This document shows, in pieces, positions 19,021 through 28,647 of a DNA stretch of 62,514 bases. Positions within the stretch are counted from its first letter, which is position 1. Every line of letters starts with the position of its first letter. The stretch comes from Candidimonas sp. (lineage in GTDB: Bacteria; Pseudomonadota; Gammaproteobacteria; Burkholderiales; Burkholderiaceae_B): NCBI GenBank assembly GCA_004297945.1, contig SCRC01000043.1, positions 1-62,514 on the forward strand. The letters run 5' to 3'. The position numbers were made by a program, and so were the translations under genes. The notes beneath the pieces were generated by a model. That model saw only the letters and a list, made by a program, of their open reading frames with translations, did not search any database and had not been told where the DNA came from.

Positions 19021-19208
19021 ATGGCACCCACAAGGGGTGCCGCTACATTGATGACAGGTACGCTGTAGCGGCACCCCTTGTGGGTGCCATTTTTCTGCCG
19101 TCCTCAGCCCCTTGTGGGTGCCATTTTTCTGCCGCCCTCAGCCCTTTGTCGGTGCCATTTTTCTATCGCTCTCAGCCCCTTGTGGACGCCATTTTTCTAT
19201 TACGCTCA
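19021..19208. repeat. REP cluster 4: inverted pair followed by a 34-base decaying tandem array
   Basis: A reverse copy at 19021-19046 and a forward copy at 19065-19090 (arms GGCACCC/GGGTGCC). The 3' half of the forward copy plus its flank is then repeated at 19107-19140, 19141-19174 and 19175-19208, exactly 34 bases each, with increasing divergence. The later units lack the GTAG head and most of the left arm. Confidence 0.9.
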
Positions 19209-19320
19209 GCTTTTTCTGGCCTGAATGTGCGCGGTTGTGATTCGATTCCCCGTACAATCAAGCCAGTCACCAGTGGAGTGACTTATTTCAATTTTTTGCT
19301 GGACTATTGGAGTTCTCGCT

Positions 19321-19644
19321 ATGCGTTACCTGGTATGGGTGTTGCGGCTATTGGTGTTTGTGCTGGTGTTACTGTTTGCTCTTAAAAACACCGGGCCGGT
19401 CAATGTCCACTTCTACTCCGATCACACGCTGGCCGACATTCCCCTTATTGTTGTGATGCTGGTGACTTTCGTGTTGGGGGCTTTATTCGGACTGTTGCTG
19501 GCCGTGCCCGGCCTGATGCGCCGGCGTCGCGAAATTCGCAAGCTGCAGCGCGAACTGCATCGTCTGCAAGACAGGTACAAGCATCCTGTGGTTCAGACTC
19601 AGGCTGTTGCGCCGGAAACGGTGGCACCGTTGTCCCCTTTGTAA
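19321..19644 (+). CDS. lapA: LapA-domain inner membrane protein
   Basis: 107 residues: two membrane segments (about 5-21 and 41-62) separated by NTGPVNVHFYSDHTLADIPL, then a basic, probably coiled-coil tail (RRRREIRKLQRELHRLQDRY). This is the LapA (DUF1049) architecture; LapA works with LapB in control of lipopolysaccharide synthesis in the inner membrane. A 6-base-pair hairpin AGTCAC/GTGACT (19265-19283) lies in the leader. lapB starts 23 bases later. Confidence 0.9.
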   Translation: MRYLVWVLRLLVFVLVLLFALKNTGPVNVHFYSDHTLADIPLIVVMLVTFVLGALFGLLLAVPGLMRRRREIRKLQRELHRLQDRYKHPVVQTQAVAPETVAPLSPL

Positions 19645-19667
19645 AATCTTGCACCTGAGGCTGTAGA

Positions 19668-20891
19668 GTGGATTTTGAACCGTGGTGGCTGATTGCCGTG
19701 CCCATTCTGTTTGCGCTGGGTTGGATCGCGGCGCGTGTGGATATCAGGCAAATGCTCTCTGAGACGCGCAATTTGCCCGATTCCTATTTCAAAGGGCTTA
19801 ACTTCCTGCTGAACGAAGAGCCCGATCAAGCGATAGATGCCTTTGTCGAAGTCGCCAAGCTCGATCCTGAAACGACTGAACTGCACTTTGCCCTGGGTAG
19901 CCTGTTTCGGCGCCGCGGTGAAGTGGAGCGGGCCATACGTGTGCATCAAAGTTTGTTGTCGCGAGCCGATTTACCTGCGGCAGATCGTGAACATGCACAA
20001 CACGAAATCGCCCAGGATTTTCTCAAGGCCGGAATGCTGGATCGGGCGGAACAGGCGTTCGAAACTGTGCAGGACACTCGCTTTGCGCTTCCCGCCGTAC
20101 GGGCACTGATCCGCATTTATGAGTCTGAACACGACTGGCCTCGGGCAATCGACGCGGTCAAGCGCCTGCGCGCCCTGGTTGACGAGCCGGTCCCGCAGCT
20201 CGTGCATTATCACTGCGAACGTGCGCAAATGGCCATGGGCGCCAAGCCCCCCGATATGCAGGCCGCCAGCGAGGCGCTCGATGCCGCCGATCATGCCGCG
20301 CGGGATTTGCGTGGGCAGGCCAACGGGCAGGCTTGCGAAGCCCGAATAGCCATATTGCGGGCTGGCTTGGCCAAACTGAACCAGAATACCGGACGCGAGC
20401 GCATGTATCTGGAATCGGTGTTGGCCACTGCGCCCGAGTATGCGGGTCTGGTGGCGGCCGATATTATGGAGCTCTACCGTGCCACCGGACAGCAGGCGCA
20501 GGGTCTGGATCTGCTTAAGAATCACTACGAGCGTTATCCATCGCTGGATATGTTCAATGTGGTGTTCCGTGAGCTGCGTTTGCAGCAGGGCTATGCGCCT
20601 GCCTGGGCCTTTGCCCGCGAGGCCTTGCGCGCTCATCCGTCGCTGCTGGGCCTAGATCGCCTGCTTGAAGCGGAGATGTCCAGCGGCGATACGCCAGCTG
20701 CGGCGAACGGCGTGACGCCAGGCACGGATCTGGGCTTGCTGCGCTCCCTGATACACAAGCATACCCAGCGCCTGGATCGTTATGCCTGTAGGGTGTGCGG
20801 CTTTGAAGCACGCCATTTCTACTGGCAGTGTCCGGGTTGCAATTCCTGGGAAACCTATGAACCTCGCCGCCTTGAGGAGTTGAAGCAATGA
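19668..20891 (+). CDS. lapB: Lipopolysaccharide assembly protein LapB
   Basis: 407 residues starting at GTG 19668. One N-terminal membrane segment (about 5-21), a long TPR region (YFKGLNFLLNEEPDQAIDAF onward) and a C-terminal rubredoxin-like metal site with Cys at 374, 377, 388 and 391 (YACRVCGFEARHFYWQCPGC). LapB (YciM) links LpxC degradation by FtsH to LPS demand. It overlaps hldA by ATGA, fitting a shared envelope operon lapA-lapB-hldA-hldD. Confidence 0.94.
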   Translation: MDFEPWWLIAVPILFALGWIAARVDIRQMLSETRNLPDSYFKGLNFLLNEEPDQAIDAFVEVAKLDPETTELHFALGSLFRRRGEVERAIRVHQSLLSRADLPAADREHAQHEIAQDFLKAGMLDRAEQAFETVQDTRFALPAVRALIRIYESEHDWPRAIDAVKRLRALVDEPVPQLVHYHCERAQMAMGAKPPDMQAASEALDAADHAARDLRGQANGQACEARIAILRAGLAKLNQNTGRERMYLESVLATAPEYAGLVAADIMELYRATGQQAQGLDLLKNHYERYPSLDMFNVVFRELRLQQGYAPAWAFAREALRAHPSLLGLDRLLEAEMSSGDTPAAANGVTPGTDLGLLRSLIHKHTQRLDRYACRVCGFEARHFYWQCPGCNSWETYEPRRLEELKQ

Positions 20892-21814
20892 TTTTTCCGC
20901 TGGAAGCGGTTCGCCGAGTCAATGTATTGGTGGTGGGCGACGTTATGCTGGACCGGTATTGGTTTGGCGAAGTCGACCGTATTTCGCCCGAAGCGCCGGT
21001 GCCGGTGGTGCGGGTGGCGCGGCGCGAAGACAGGTTGGGCGGGGCCGCTAACGTGGCGCGCAATATTGTAGCCATGGGCGCGAAGGCGACTCTGCTGGGC
21101 GTCGTGGGGGCCGATGAGGCGGGCGCGCAGATTCAGGCGCTTTCAACCGAGGCAGGCATAGCCACGCGACTGGTGACGGATACCGCTTTGCATACCACGC
21201 TGAAAATGCGGGTGTTGGGGCGACAGCAGCAATTGTTGCGCATCGATTTTGAGCAGACTCCCGCCAAGGTCAGTCTGGCGCGTATCGAGGCGGAGTTGTC
21301 ATCTCTCATTGCCAAGCACGATATGCTGGTGCTCTCCGATTACGCCAAGGGCGTGCTCAGCCAGGTCGAAGCACTGATCCGAATAGCACGCCACGCTGGG
21401 GTGCCGGTGCTGGTTGATCCCAAAGGGCATTTGTACAAGCGCTATTTTGGCGCAACCCTGATGACGCCCAACCGCGCCGAGATGCAAGAGGCGGTGGGGC
21501 GTTGGCAAACCGAAGAAGAGCTCGCCAGCCGCGCGCAAGCCCTGCGTAGTGAGCTTGAGCTTGAAGCTCTGCTGGTTACGCAGTCCGAGCAAGGCATGAC
21601 CTTGTTTACCCAGAATGGCTGCGAGCACACCGATGCTCAGGCTCACGAAGTGTTTGATGTATCGGGCGCTGGCGATACGGTCTTGGCGGCGTTGGCGGTT
21701 ACGCGGGCAGCTGGTCTGGATTGGGTCGATGCAGTCAAGTGGGCCAATCGAGCGGGAGGTATTGTGGTGGGAAAACTTGGCACATCGGTGGTGACGGCAG
21801 GAGAGTTGGCATGA
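20888..21814 (+). CDS. hldA: D-glycero-beta-D-manno-heptose-7-phosphate kinase
   Basis: 308 residues, PfkB/ribokinase fold: [42 protein letters not shown] and the anion-hole/catalytic [13 protein letters not shown]. Only the kinase half of E. coli HldE is present, so the adenylyltransferase (HldC) must be encoded elsewhere, as is usual in betaproteobacteria. Step two of ADP-heptose synthesis for LPS inner core. It overlaps hldD by four bases. Confidence 0.93.
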   Translation: MIFPLEAVRRVNVLVVGDVMLDRYWFGEVDRISPEAPVPVVRVARREDRLGGAANVARNIVAMGAKATLLGVVGADEAGAQIQALSTEAGIATRLVTDTALHTTLKMRVLGRQQQLLRIDFEQTPAKVSLARIEAELSSLIAKHDMLVLSDYAKGVLSQVEALIRIARHAGVPVLVDPKGHLYKRYFGATLMTPNRAEMQEAVGRWQTEEELASRAQALRSELELEALLVTQSEQGMTLFTQNGCEHTDAQAHEVFDVSGAGDTVLAALAVTRAAGLDWVDAVKWANRAGGIVVGKLGTSVVTAGELA

Positions 21815-22791
21815 TTATCGTGACGGGCGGTGCGGGTTTTATCGGCAGCAATCTGGTGGCCGGTCTGAATCGTCGGGGCTATTCCGATATTCTGGTGGTG
21901 GATGACCTGACCGAGGGCGACAAATTCATTAATCTGGTCGACGCCCAAATTGCCGACTACATGCATAAAGACGATTTCCGCCAACGTGTGGCGCGCGGGC
22001 AGTTAGGTCATGTCGAGGCGGTCATGCATCAGGGGGCCTGTTCCGATACCACAGAGCGCAACGGCCAGTACATGCTCGACAACAATTATCGCGTCACGCT
22101 CGAACTCTTCGAATATTGCCAGACACACAAGACTCCCTACCTCTATGCCTCGTCGGCCGCCGTGTACGGGGCGGGCCCGGTCTATGCAGAAAATCCCGCC
22201 AATGAGTCGCCGCTTAATGTGTACGGCTATTCAAAACATCTGTTCGATCAGGTGCTGCGCCGTCGCTGGCCCGAGTTGAACGCGCCGGTAGTGGGCCTGC
22301 GTTATTTCAATGTGTATGGGCCTCACGAACAGCATAAAGGGCGCATGGCGTCGGTCGCGTTTCACAACATGCAGCAGTTCAGGGCCGAGGGGCATGTGCG
22401 CCTGTTCGGCGGTTGGGATGGCTACGCCGATGGCGGCCAGTTGCGCGATTTCGTGTATATCGACGATGTGGTTGACGTGAACCTGCATTTTCTCGACCAC
22501 CCCGAACAATCAGGCATTTTCAATTGTGGCACCGGGCGTGCGCAGCCCTTCAATGATGTTGCGCAAACCGTCGTCAATAGCTTGCGCGTCAAAGCGGGGC
22601 AGTCTGTGCTGCCGTTGCAAGAACTGGTCGAGCAGAAATTAATACGCTACATTGCTTTTCCCGATGATTTGAAAGGGCGTTATCAAAGCCATACCGAAGC
22701 CGATATGACCCAGTTGCGCGCGGCAGGCTATGACCGGCCATTTCGCGACGTGCAAGACGGGGTGTCGGCCTATGTGAACCGGTGGATGTAG
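21811..22791 (+). CDS. hldD: ADP-L-glycero-D-manno-heptose 6-epimerase
   Basis: 326 residues of an extended [22 protein letters not shown] is the NADP-binding motif, YASSAAVYG and [10 protein letters not shown] hold Ser and the Tyr-X3-Lys pair, and [23 protein letters not shown] is typical of HldD. The true start is ATG 21811, inside the hldA stop; a longer frame upstream is not needed. Its stop codon TAG is part of the GTAG head of a REP element at 22788-22813. Confidence 0.95.
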   Translation: MIIVTGGAGFIGSNLVAGLNRRGYSDILVVDDLTEGDKFINLVDAQIADYMHKDDFRQRVARGQLGHVEAVMHQGACSDTTERNGQYMLDNNYRVTLELFEYCQTHKTPYLYASSAAVYGAGPVYAENPANESPLNVYGYSKHLFDQVLRRRWPELNAPVVGLRYFNVYGPHEQHKGRMASVAFHNMQQFRAEGHVRLFGGWDGYADGGQLRDFVYIDDVVDVNLHFLDHPEQSGIFNCGTGRAQPFNDVAQTVVNSLRVKAGQSVLPLQELVEQKLIRYIAFPDDLKGRYQSHTEADMTQLRAAGYDRPFRDVQDGVSAYVNRWM

Positions 22792-22813
22792 CGGCAGCCC
22801 TTGCCGCTGCCAT
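22788..22813 (+). repeat. REP element at the hldD stop codon
   Basis: Head GTAG at 22788-22791 contains the hldD TAG stop. The hairpin is shortened: arms GGCAGC and GCTGCC around CCTTGCC. Confidence 0.85.
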
Positions 22814-22938
22814 GTCACGTAACACTACGCATGGATGGTTTGATGTGCCGGGCCTATCGCCGCGTGGGCTGATCTTCGATCATGGAGCTTATGGAAATCC
22901 TGGGTTTCCATACTCATTTCATTCCTCGGAGACTCATC

Positions 22939-23616
22939 ATGAATCCCTTTACTGAATCCACGGTAGCGCGCCCTCTGGTCGATAAGGAAATGGCAGCCAC
23001 GAGGGCTGCCGCTACAAAAGCGTGTCCATCGCGCATCCGCGACAGCGATTCCGCTACAAAAGCGTGTCCATCGCGCATCTGCGACAGCGATTCCGCTACA
23101 AAAGCGTGTCCATCGCGCATCCGCGATAGCGATTCCGCTACAAGAGCGTATCCATCGCTTATTCACGACAGCCATTCCCCTCGTCTTGCGTCGCGCTTGC
23201 ACTCCGCACGGCCCTTTTGGCGGCCTATTCTGGGTGCGATGGGGTTGGCTGCAGGCCTGGCGCTATCGGGGCCTGCCCATGCTGTTGACGCCAATGCGGC
23301 TACGCAGGCCCAGCTTGAATCGGTGCGCGGCATAGGCCCGAAAACGGCGCAAATCATCATCGAAGAACGTGTGCGCGGCGGCAAGTACGAATCGTTCAAT
23401 GATCTATCCGAACGGGTCAAAGGCATAGGCCCGAAAAAGGCCGCTACGTTGCAGGCCGCCGGATTAACGGTGGGAATGGCCGGCGCCGCCTCATCGATTT
23501 CCGCAGGCGTTGCGCCGCTTGCTTGGCCAGGCAAGCCGAAATCATCGGCGGGTTCGTCGGCGTTGTCGGCCAAAAGTAAATCCACCCTGAAACCGGCAGG
23601 CAAGCCTGCTAAATGA
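22939..23616 (+). CDS. ComEA-like helix-hairpin-helix protein with repeat-derived N-terminal extension
   Basis: From ATG 22939 (after GGAG) the frame gives 225 residues. The core is a hydrophobic segment ending in an AHA cleavage site (ILGAMGLAAGLALSGPAHA), then two HhH motifs (LESVRGIGPKTAQIIIEERV and LSERVKGIGPKKAATLQAAG), as in ComEA, the periplasmic DNA receptor for competence. Before the signal segment are about 70 residues made largely of translated REP sequence and a fourfold 14-residue repeat (ATKACPSRIRDSDS). This leaves the export signal unusually far from the start. Either translation begins later, for example at ATG 23239, or the repeat invaded in frame. A 7-base-pair hairpin (22891-22911) lies upstream. 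Confidence 0.72.
   Translation: MNPFTESTVARPLVDKEMAATRAAATKACPSRIRDSDSATKACPSRICDSDSATKACPSRIRDSDSATRAYPSLIHDSHSPRLASRLHSARPFWRPILGAMGLAAGLALSGPAHAVDANAATQAQLESVRGIGPKTAQIIIEERVRGGKYESFNDLSERVKGIGPKKAATLQAAGLTVGMAGAASSISAGVAPLAWPGKPKSSAGSSALSAKSKSTLKPAGKPAK
22990..23178. repeat. REP copy plus four 42-base tandem repeats inside comEA
   Basis: A reverse REP copy at 22990-23015 runs straight into four 42-base units at 23011-23052, 23053-23094, 23095-23136 and a degenerate one at 23137-23178. Read on the minus strand each unit starts TTTTGTAGCGG, the REP head, followed by a different dyad (ATCGC ... GCGAT). Because 42 is a multiple of three, copy number changes keep the comEA frame. Confidence 0.9.
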
Positions 23617-23674
23617 AGTGTCGATTCGCCATGGGGTGTTGTGTTGCAGCGGCCGTTGATGCGTGGCGTTTCAA

Positions 23675-23745
23675 ATGGCACCCACAAGGGGTGCCGCTAC
23701 AAAACTGGCCGTCGCGCCTGTAGCGGCACCCCTAGTGGGTGCCAG
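23675..23745. repeat. REP cluster 5: inverted pair before cysM
   Basis: A reverse copy at 23675-23700 and a forward copy at 23720-23745, both of the GGCACCC/GGGTGCC arm type; the forward copy has loop CTAGT. The pair fills the gap between comEA and cysM. Confidence 0.9.
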
Positions 23746-23795
23746 GTTTTAGCGCCTCAATCGGATCCCGGCCTTGTTCGGTGTATGATTTCTGC

Positions 23796-24701
23796 ATGAA
23801 AAAATACCCCACTATCGAAGACACTATCGGCGCCACGCCACTGGTGCGTTTGCAACGTATTCCAGGTGCGGTGGGCGAACCGCGCGGCAATGTCATCCTG
23901 GCCAAGCTCGAGGGCAATAATCCGGCGGGCTCGGTCAAGGACAGGGCGGCCAGTTCCATGATTCGACGCGCCGAAGAGCGTGGCGACATCAAACCCGGCG
24001 AAACGCTTATCGAGGCCACCAGTGGCAATACAGGTATTGCGCTGGCGATGACGGCAGCGGTGCGCGGCTACAAAATGGTTTTGATCATGCCCGATAACCT
24101 GACGCTCGAGCGGCGCGCGGCCATGACTGCCTATGGCGCGCAGCTTATCCTTACTCCTGCCAAGCAAGGGGGCATGGAATACGCGCGCGACCTGGCTCTG
24201 AAAATGCAGGACGAAGGCAAAGGCAAGGTGCTCGATCAGTTCGCCAATTCAGACAATCCCCTGGCCCATGTCGAAACAACCGGGCCAGAGGTATGGCAGC
24301 AGACTGACGGCCAAATTACACATTTCGTCAGCGCCATGGGGACGACCGGCACGATTATGGGGATGGCCACTTATCTGCGTTCGAAAAATTCAAAAATTCA
24401 AGTGATTGGCGCGCAACCCGCTGAAGGCTCGCAAATCCCGGGCATACGCAAGTGGCCCGAGGCCTACCAGCCTAAAATCTACGAGCCCTCCAAGGTCGAT
24501 GCATTCGAGCTCATCGAACAGGCCGATGCCGAAAACATGGCGCGCCGGCTGGCGAGCGAAGAGGGTATTTTCGGCGGGATTTCATCGGCTGGCGCCATGG
24601 TGGCCGCCTTGCGCGTCGCCGCCCGGGTTGAAAACGCCACGATTGTATTTATTGTGTGCGACCGCGGCGATCGTTATTTGTCCACCGGCGTATTCAATTA
24701 A
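23796..24701 (+). CDS. cysM: Cysteine synthase B
   Basis: 301 residues from ATG 23796 (MKKYPTIEDTIGATPLVRLQ). PLP Lys48 is in NNPAGSVKDRAAS, the substrate loop is EATSGNTGIALAM, and the phosphate-binding turn is AMGTTGTIMG. YLSTGVFN is the usual CysM end. It makes cysteine from O-acetylserine with sulfide or thiosulfate. An in-frame start at 23739 would lie in the REP flank and is less likely. It converges on mltB with a 32-base gap. Confidence 0.95.
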   Translation: MKKYPTIEDTIGATPLVRLQRIPGAVGEPRGNVILAKLEGNNPAGSVKDRAASSMIRRAEERGDIKPGETLIEATSGNTGIALAMTAAVRGYKMVLIMPDNLTLERRAAMTAYGAQLILTPAKQGGMEYARDLALKMQDEGKGKVLDQFANSDNPLAHVETTGPEVWQQTDGQITHFVSAMGTTGTIMGMATYLRSKNSKIQVIGAQPAEGSQIPGIRKWPEAYQPKIYEPSKVDAFELIEQADAENMARRLASEEGIFGGISSAGAMVAALRVAARVENATIVFIVCDRGDRYLSTGVFN

Positions 24702-24733
24702 GGCGGGCAAGTCCGGATTTATTGCCGATGTCT

Positions 24734-25897
24734 TCAATTAGGCCCGGCGCGTCCCACCCGTTCGGCGATGGCGGTCGCCAGATCGGCTACTGAAGCGGCA
24801 TAAAAGTAGCTGTGGTTGTAATGGGTGATGGCGAAAAAATTCGGCGTTCCTGTGCGATATTCGTTCAGGTCGCGCGGCTCGTCGATCAGGTCGACGATTC
24901 CCACGGGGTATTTTTCCCATTCTGTACTGCGTGCGTCGGGCCGTACGCTGGCACCTTTGGATTCAAGCTCGGGCCAGCTAAGGCTGGGCTTGAGCCCACC
25001 CGCAACCAGCGAGCCGGCGTTGGCGGGAAGAACGACCGGCGCAAATACCGGCAAACCCGGCACCCAGCCATGTTCGCGCAAATAGTTGGCCACCGACAGG
25101 ATCGCGTCCGTGGCATTGTTGGACAAATCGATGTGTCCGCTGCCGTCACCGTCGACGGCAAAGCGCAGAATACTGCCCGGCATGAACTGAGGCAGGCCGA
25201 TTGCGCCGGCGTACGAGCCTTCCACGTCCAGCGCATTGAGTTTTTTCTCATGGTCCAACTGGATCAGATCGGCCAGTTGATCGCGAAATAGCTGACTGCG
25301 TTCTGGGCGTGTCGAGTCCGGGAAACGGAATCCCAGCGTAGCCAGTGCATCGAGTACGGCGAAATCGCCAGTCTGGCGGCCATAGATAGTTTCGACGCCG
25401 ATGATGGCGACAATAATCGACGGCGACACGCCATATTGGCGGCTGGCCTGATCGAGGGCCGCGCGGTTCTCGTTCCAGAACGCCGCTCCGTCCTTTATGC
25501 GTATGGGTTCGACAAAACGTTTGCGGTACGTCACCCAACTGCGGCGCAGCCGGGTTTTTCCGGGCGTCATCAATCTGGCTACAGCTGCGTTGTAGCGAGC
25601 GCTTTTAAGCAGCGTTTCCACGCGGGCGAGCGGTACCTTGCGAATTTGTGCGACCTCGCGGGCGTAGGCTTGTATGTCGGGCTTGAGCTGGCCTTTGGCG
25701 TCGACGAATCCTTCGGCGCTGTTGATCGATCCGCCCGCTGTGATGGATGGCTGTTCTCCTCTATCTGCACCCGGCTGGGCTTGCGCCTGGGCCAGCGTCT
25801 GGGCTAGGGCCGAAGATGAGGTCGTTTTGGTTGTAGCGCAGCCGCCGAGCAGGATAATTAACGGGATCGCTTGCAATATACGGGCAGGTTTGAACAT
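24734..25897 (-). CDS. mltB: Membrane-bound lytic murein transglycosylase B
   Basis: 387 residues from ATG 25897. The signal peptide ends in a lipobox (LLGGC, Cys20), so it is an outer-membrane lipoprotein. After a Gln/Ala-rich linker comes the family GH103 catalytic domain with Glu in IIGVETIYGRQTG, then YAGAIGLPQFMPGS and the peptidoglycan-binding end FFAITHYNHSYFYAASVADLA. It cleaves glycan strands to anhydro-muropeptides. AAGGAT precedes the ATG. The start is only 10 bases from the divergent deacetylase start. Confidence 0.93.
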   Translation of the reverse strand: MFKPARILQAIPLIILLGGCATTKTTSSSALAQTLAQAQAQPGADRGEQPSITAGGSINSAEGFVDAKGQLKPDIQAYAREVAQIRKVPLARVETLLKSARYNAAVARLMTPGKTRLRRSWVTYRKRFVEPIRIKDGAAFWNENRAALDQASRQYGVSPSIIVAIIGVETIYGRQTGDFAVLDALATLGFRFPDSTRPERSQLFRDQLADLIQLDHEKKLNALDVEGSYAGAIGLPQFMPGSILRFAVDGDGSGHIDLSNNATDAILSVANYLREHGWVPGLPVFAPVVLPANAGSLVAGGLKPSLSWPELESKGASVRPDARSTEWEKYPVGIVDLIDEPRDLNEYRTGTPNFFAITHYNHSYFYAASVADLATAIAERVGRAGPN

Positions 25898-25907
25898 AAT
25901 CATCCTT

Positions 25908-26837
25908 ATGCAGACCCTATATATTACCCACCCCTCCTGCCGCTTGCATGAAATGGGCCCGTCGCATCCCGAATGTCCAGAGCGTCTGGACGCGATCAAT
26001 GATCAATTGCTGGCGAGCGGCGTGCTCGGTTTTATGGATGAAAGGCAAGCCGTCGCTGCGAGCCGTGCCGATTTGCTGCGCATGCATACGCCGCAGTACC
26101 TTGACTACCTGCGCGCACATTCGCCCCTCGGCGCGGGCGCTTACTTTGCGTTGGATCCGGACACGCTGATGAATTCGCATACGCTGGATGCGGCACGGCT
26201 GGCCGCAGGCGCAGGACTGATGGCGGTGGATGCGATTATGCGCGGCGAGGCCAGCACGGCATTTTGCTCAGTGCGCCCGCCCGGGCATCATGCACGCCCG
26301 GGGCTAGCCATGGGGTTTTGCATTTTCAATAATTTGGCCGTGGCCGTGGCCTATGCCTTGGATCACTATGCGCTTACGCGAGTGGCAATTATCGATTTTG
26401 ACGTGCATCACGGCAATGGCACCGAAGAAATGTTTGCCGGCGACGATCGGGTGTTGATGTGCAGTTTTTTTCAACACCCTTTTTATCCGTATTGCGGTGT
26501 CGGGCAGGCGGCGGAAAATATGTTGAATATTCCGGTGGCGGCCTATACCTCGGGCGCCAGCTTGAGGCAGGTGATGAGCGATGTCTGGATGCCTCGATTG
26601 CGGGCTTTCGAGCCCGAATTCATTTTCGTCTCGGCTGGGTTCGATGCACATCGCGAAGACGATATGGGGCAGTTGGGCATGGTGGAATCCGACTATGCCT
26701 GGATGACGCAACAGATTGTCGGGCTGGCCGATAAAACAGCGCAGGGGCGGATCATCAGTTTTCTCGAAGGCGGCTATAACCTGTCTGCGCTTGGACGCAG
26801 CGTCGTGGCGCATATCAAGGCGTTGGCCAAGCTGTAG
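25908..26837 (+). CDS. Histone deacetylase family (arginase/deacetylase fold) protein
   Basis: 309 residues from ATG 25908 (MQTLYITHPSCRLHEMGPSHPECPERL). Zinc and charge-relay motifs are RPPGHHA, IIDFDVHHGNGTEEMF and SAGFDAHREDDMGQ. Bacterial members (AcuC, HDAH, acetylpolyamine amidohydrolase) deacetylate proteins or small amines; the substrate cannot be told here. There is no Shine-Dalgarno before the ATG, which lies in the leader of divergent mltB, so leaderless or weak initiation is possible. Confidence 0.88.
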   Translation: MQTLYITHPSCRLHEMGPSHPECPERLDAINDQLLASGVLGFMDERQAVAASRADLLRMHTPQYLDYLRAHSPLGAGAYFALDPDTLMNSHTLDAARLAAGAGLMAVDAIMRGEASTAFCSVRPPGHHARPGLAMGFCIFNNLAVAVAYALDHYALTRVAIIDFDVHHGNGTEEMFAGDDRVLMCSFFQHPFYPYCGVGQAAENMLNIPVAAYTSGASLRQVMSDVWMPRLRAFEPEFIFVSAGFDAHREDDMGQLGMVESDYAWMTQQIVGLADKTAQGRIISFLEGGYNLSALGRSVVAHIKALAKL

Positions 26838-26915
26838 AATGTTAGAATCAACATCAATTTCCACTCAGGTTTCCGAATCGCTGCGCCTGGTTTAACGGGC
26901 TTTATGTCTTGCGCG

Positions 26916-26944
26916 ACGGCGATACGAGTGCGAGCCGTTTTTTT
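26916..26944 (+). terminator. Possible weak terminator before etfB
   Basis: ACGGC (26916-26920) and GCCGT (26934-26938) flank a 13-base loop and are followed by seven T. Short stem, large loop; it could end the deacetylase transcript or be chance. Confidence 0.3.
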
Positions 26945-26965
26945 ATTTCTATGGAGAATGCTTCG

Positions 26966-27715
26966 ATGAAGGTGCTGGTGCCCGTCAAGCGTGTCGTTGA
27001 TTTCAACGTTAAAGTGCGCGTCAAGTCTGATCAAAGCGGTGTGGATATCGCCAATGTGAAGATGTCCATGAATCCCTTTGACGAGATTGCTCTCGAAGAG
27101 GCCATGCGCCTCAAAGAAAAAGGGCTGGTTGCTGAAGTCGTTGCGGTGTCCTGCGGTGTGGCGCAATGCCAGGAAACATTGCGTACAGCCATGGCGATTG
27201 GCGCTGACCGGGCGGTTTTGGTGCAAACCGATGTGTCGCTCCAGCCCCTGGCGGTCGCCAAGTTGCTGCGTGCACTGGTCGATAAAGAGCAGCCGCAATT
27301 GGTCATCCTGGGCAAACAGGCCATTGATGACGATGCCAATCAAACGGGGCAGATGCTGGCTGCGTTGCTGAACTGGCCGCAAGCCACTTTCGCCAGCAAA
27401 GTCGAACTGGCGGGCGATACGGTTGCGGTCACTCGTGAGGTCGATGGCGGACTGGAAACGCTGTCGCTTAAGCTTCCGGCCATTGTCACCACCGATTTGC
27501 GCCTGAACGAGCCGCGTTACGTTACCTTGCCCAACATCATGAAGGCCAAGAAAAAGACGCTCGATACGATCACTCCTGAAACGCTTGGCGTTGACGTAAC
27601 GCCGCGGCTGAAAATGCTGAAAGTATCTGAGCCGCCGGCGCGTTCTGCGGGTGTTAAGGTTCCCGACGTCGCGACGCTGGTCGAAAAACTTAAAAATGAA
27701 GCCAAGGTGATTTGA
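26966..27715 (+). CDS. etfB: Electron transfer flavoprotein subunit beta
   Basis: 249 residues from ATG 26966 ([19 protein letters not shown]), which follows GGAGAA; longer in-frame starts add atypical residues. [40 protein letters not shown] and [24 protein letters not shown] are conserved AMP-binding and interface motifs. With EtfA it passes electrons from acyl-CoA dehydrogenases to ETF:ubiquinone oxidoreductase. etfA follows two bases after its stop. Confidence 0.97.
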   Translation: MKVLVPVKRVVDFNVKVRVKSDQSGVDIANVKMSMNPFDEIALEEAMRLKEKGLVAEVVAVSCGVAQCQETLRTAMAIGADRAVLVQTDVSLQPLAVAKLLRALVDKEQPQLVILGKQAIDDDANQTGQMLAALLNWPQATFASKVELAGDTVAVTREVDGGLETLSLKLPAIVTTDLRLNEPRYVTLPNIMKAKKKTLDTITPETLGVDVTPRLKMLKVSEPPARSAGVKVPDVATLVEKLKNEAKVI

Positions 27716-27717
27716 TC

Positions 27718-28647
27718 ATGACGATTCTTGTAATAGCAGAACACGACAACTCACACTTGAAAGTGGCCACGAGAAATGCCGTGGCAGCAGCGGCCAAGAT
27801 AGGCGGCGATGTGCATGTGCTGGTTGCCGGCAGCGGCGCCCAGGCTGTGGCCGACCAGGCATCCAAGGTCGCCGGCGTGGCCAAGGTTTTGCTGGCCGAT
27901 GCCCCTCAGTTGGCCGATGGGCTGGCTGAAAACATGGCCGCGCAAGTACTGGCCATTGCTCAAAACTACAGCCATATTCTGTTCCCGGCCACCGCCTCGG
28001 GCAAAAACGTGGCCCCGCGCGTGGCCGCCCGGCTGGATGTGGCGCAGGTGTCCGACATTATCGCGGTTGATGCGCCCGACACATTCCAGCACCCGATATA
28101 CGCCGGCAACGCCATCGCTACTGTCCAGTCGTCCGACCCCATCAAGGTCATTACGGTGCGCACCACGGGTTTTGATGCGGCATCCGAGCAGGGCGGCCAG
28201 GCGGTCATCGAAACGCTGGCAGCCGAGGCCGATTCGGGCCTGTCCTCATTTGTAGGCCGAGAAGTGGCTCAAAATGATCGCCCTGAGCTGACTGCCGCAA
28301 AAATTGTGGTTTCGGGCGGGCGCGGCATGGGCAGCGCCGAAAACTTCAAGATTCTCGATCCCTTGGCCGATAAACTGGGCGCGGCGCTGGGGGCCTCGCG
28401 CGCAGCCGTTGATGCCGGGTACGCGCCCAACGATTGGCAGGTGGGGCAAACCGGCAAGATCGTGGCGCCCCAGCTGTATGTGGCCATCGGGATTTCCGGC
28501 GCTATTCAGCATCTGGCGGGGATGAAAGACTCCAAGGTCATCGTGGCGATCAATAAAGATGCCGAAGCGCCGATTTTCGGCGTGGCCGATTACGGCCTGG
28601 TCGCAGACTTGTTCCAGGCTGTTCCTGAATTGATCAAGGCGTTGTAG
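27718..28647 (+). CDS. etfA: Electron transfer flavoprotein subunit alpha
   Basis: 309 residues from ATG 27718. The C-terminal FAD domain is clear: [44 protein letters not shown] and [24 protein letters not shown]-terminal half matches the subunit interface ([12 protein letters not shown]). The stop codon TAG is within the GTAG head of the REP element that follows. Two genes downstream in the window, at 31462 and 53069, encode acyl-CoA dehydrogenases that could feed this flavoprotein. Confidence 0.97.
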   Translation: MTILVIAEHDNSHLKVATRNAVAAAAKIGGDVHVLVAGSGAQAVADQASKVAGVAKVLLADAPQLADGLAENMAAQVLAIAQNYSHILFPATASGKNVAPRVAARLDVAQVSDIIAVDAPDTFQHPIYAGNAIATVQSSDPIKVITVRTTGFDAASEQGGQAVIETLAAEADSGLSSFVGREVAQNDRPELTAAKIVVSGGRGMGSAENFKILDPLADKLGAALGASRAAVDAGYAPNDWQVGQTGKIVAPQLYVAIGISGAIQHLAGMKDSKVIVAINKDAEAPIFGVADYGLVADLFQAVPELIKAL

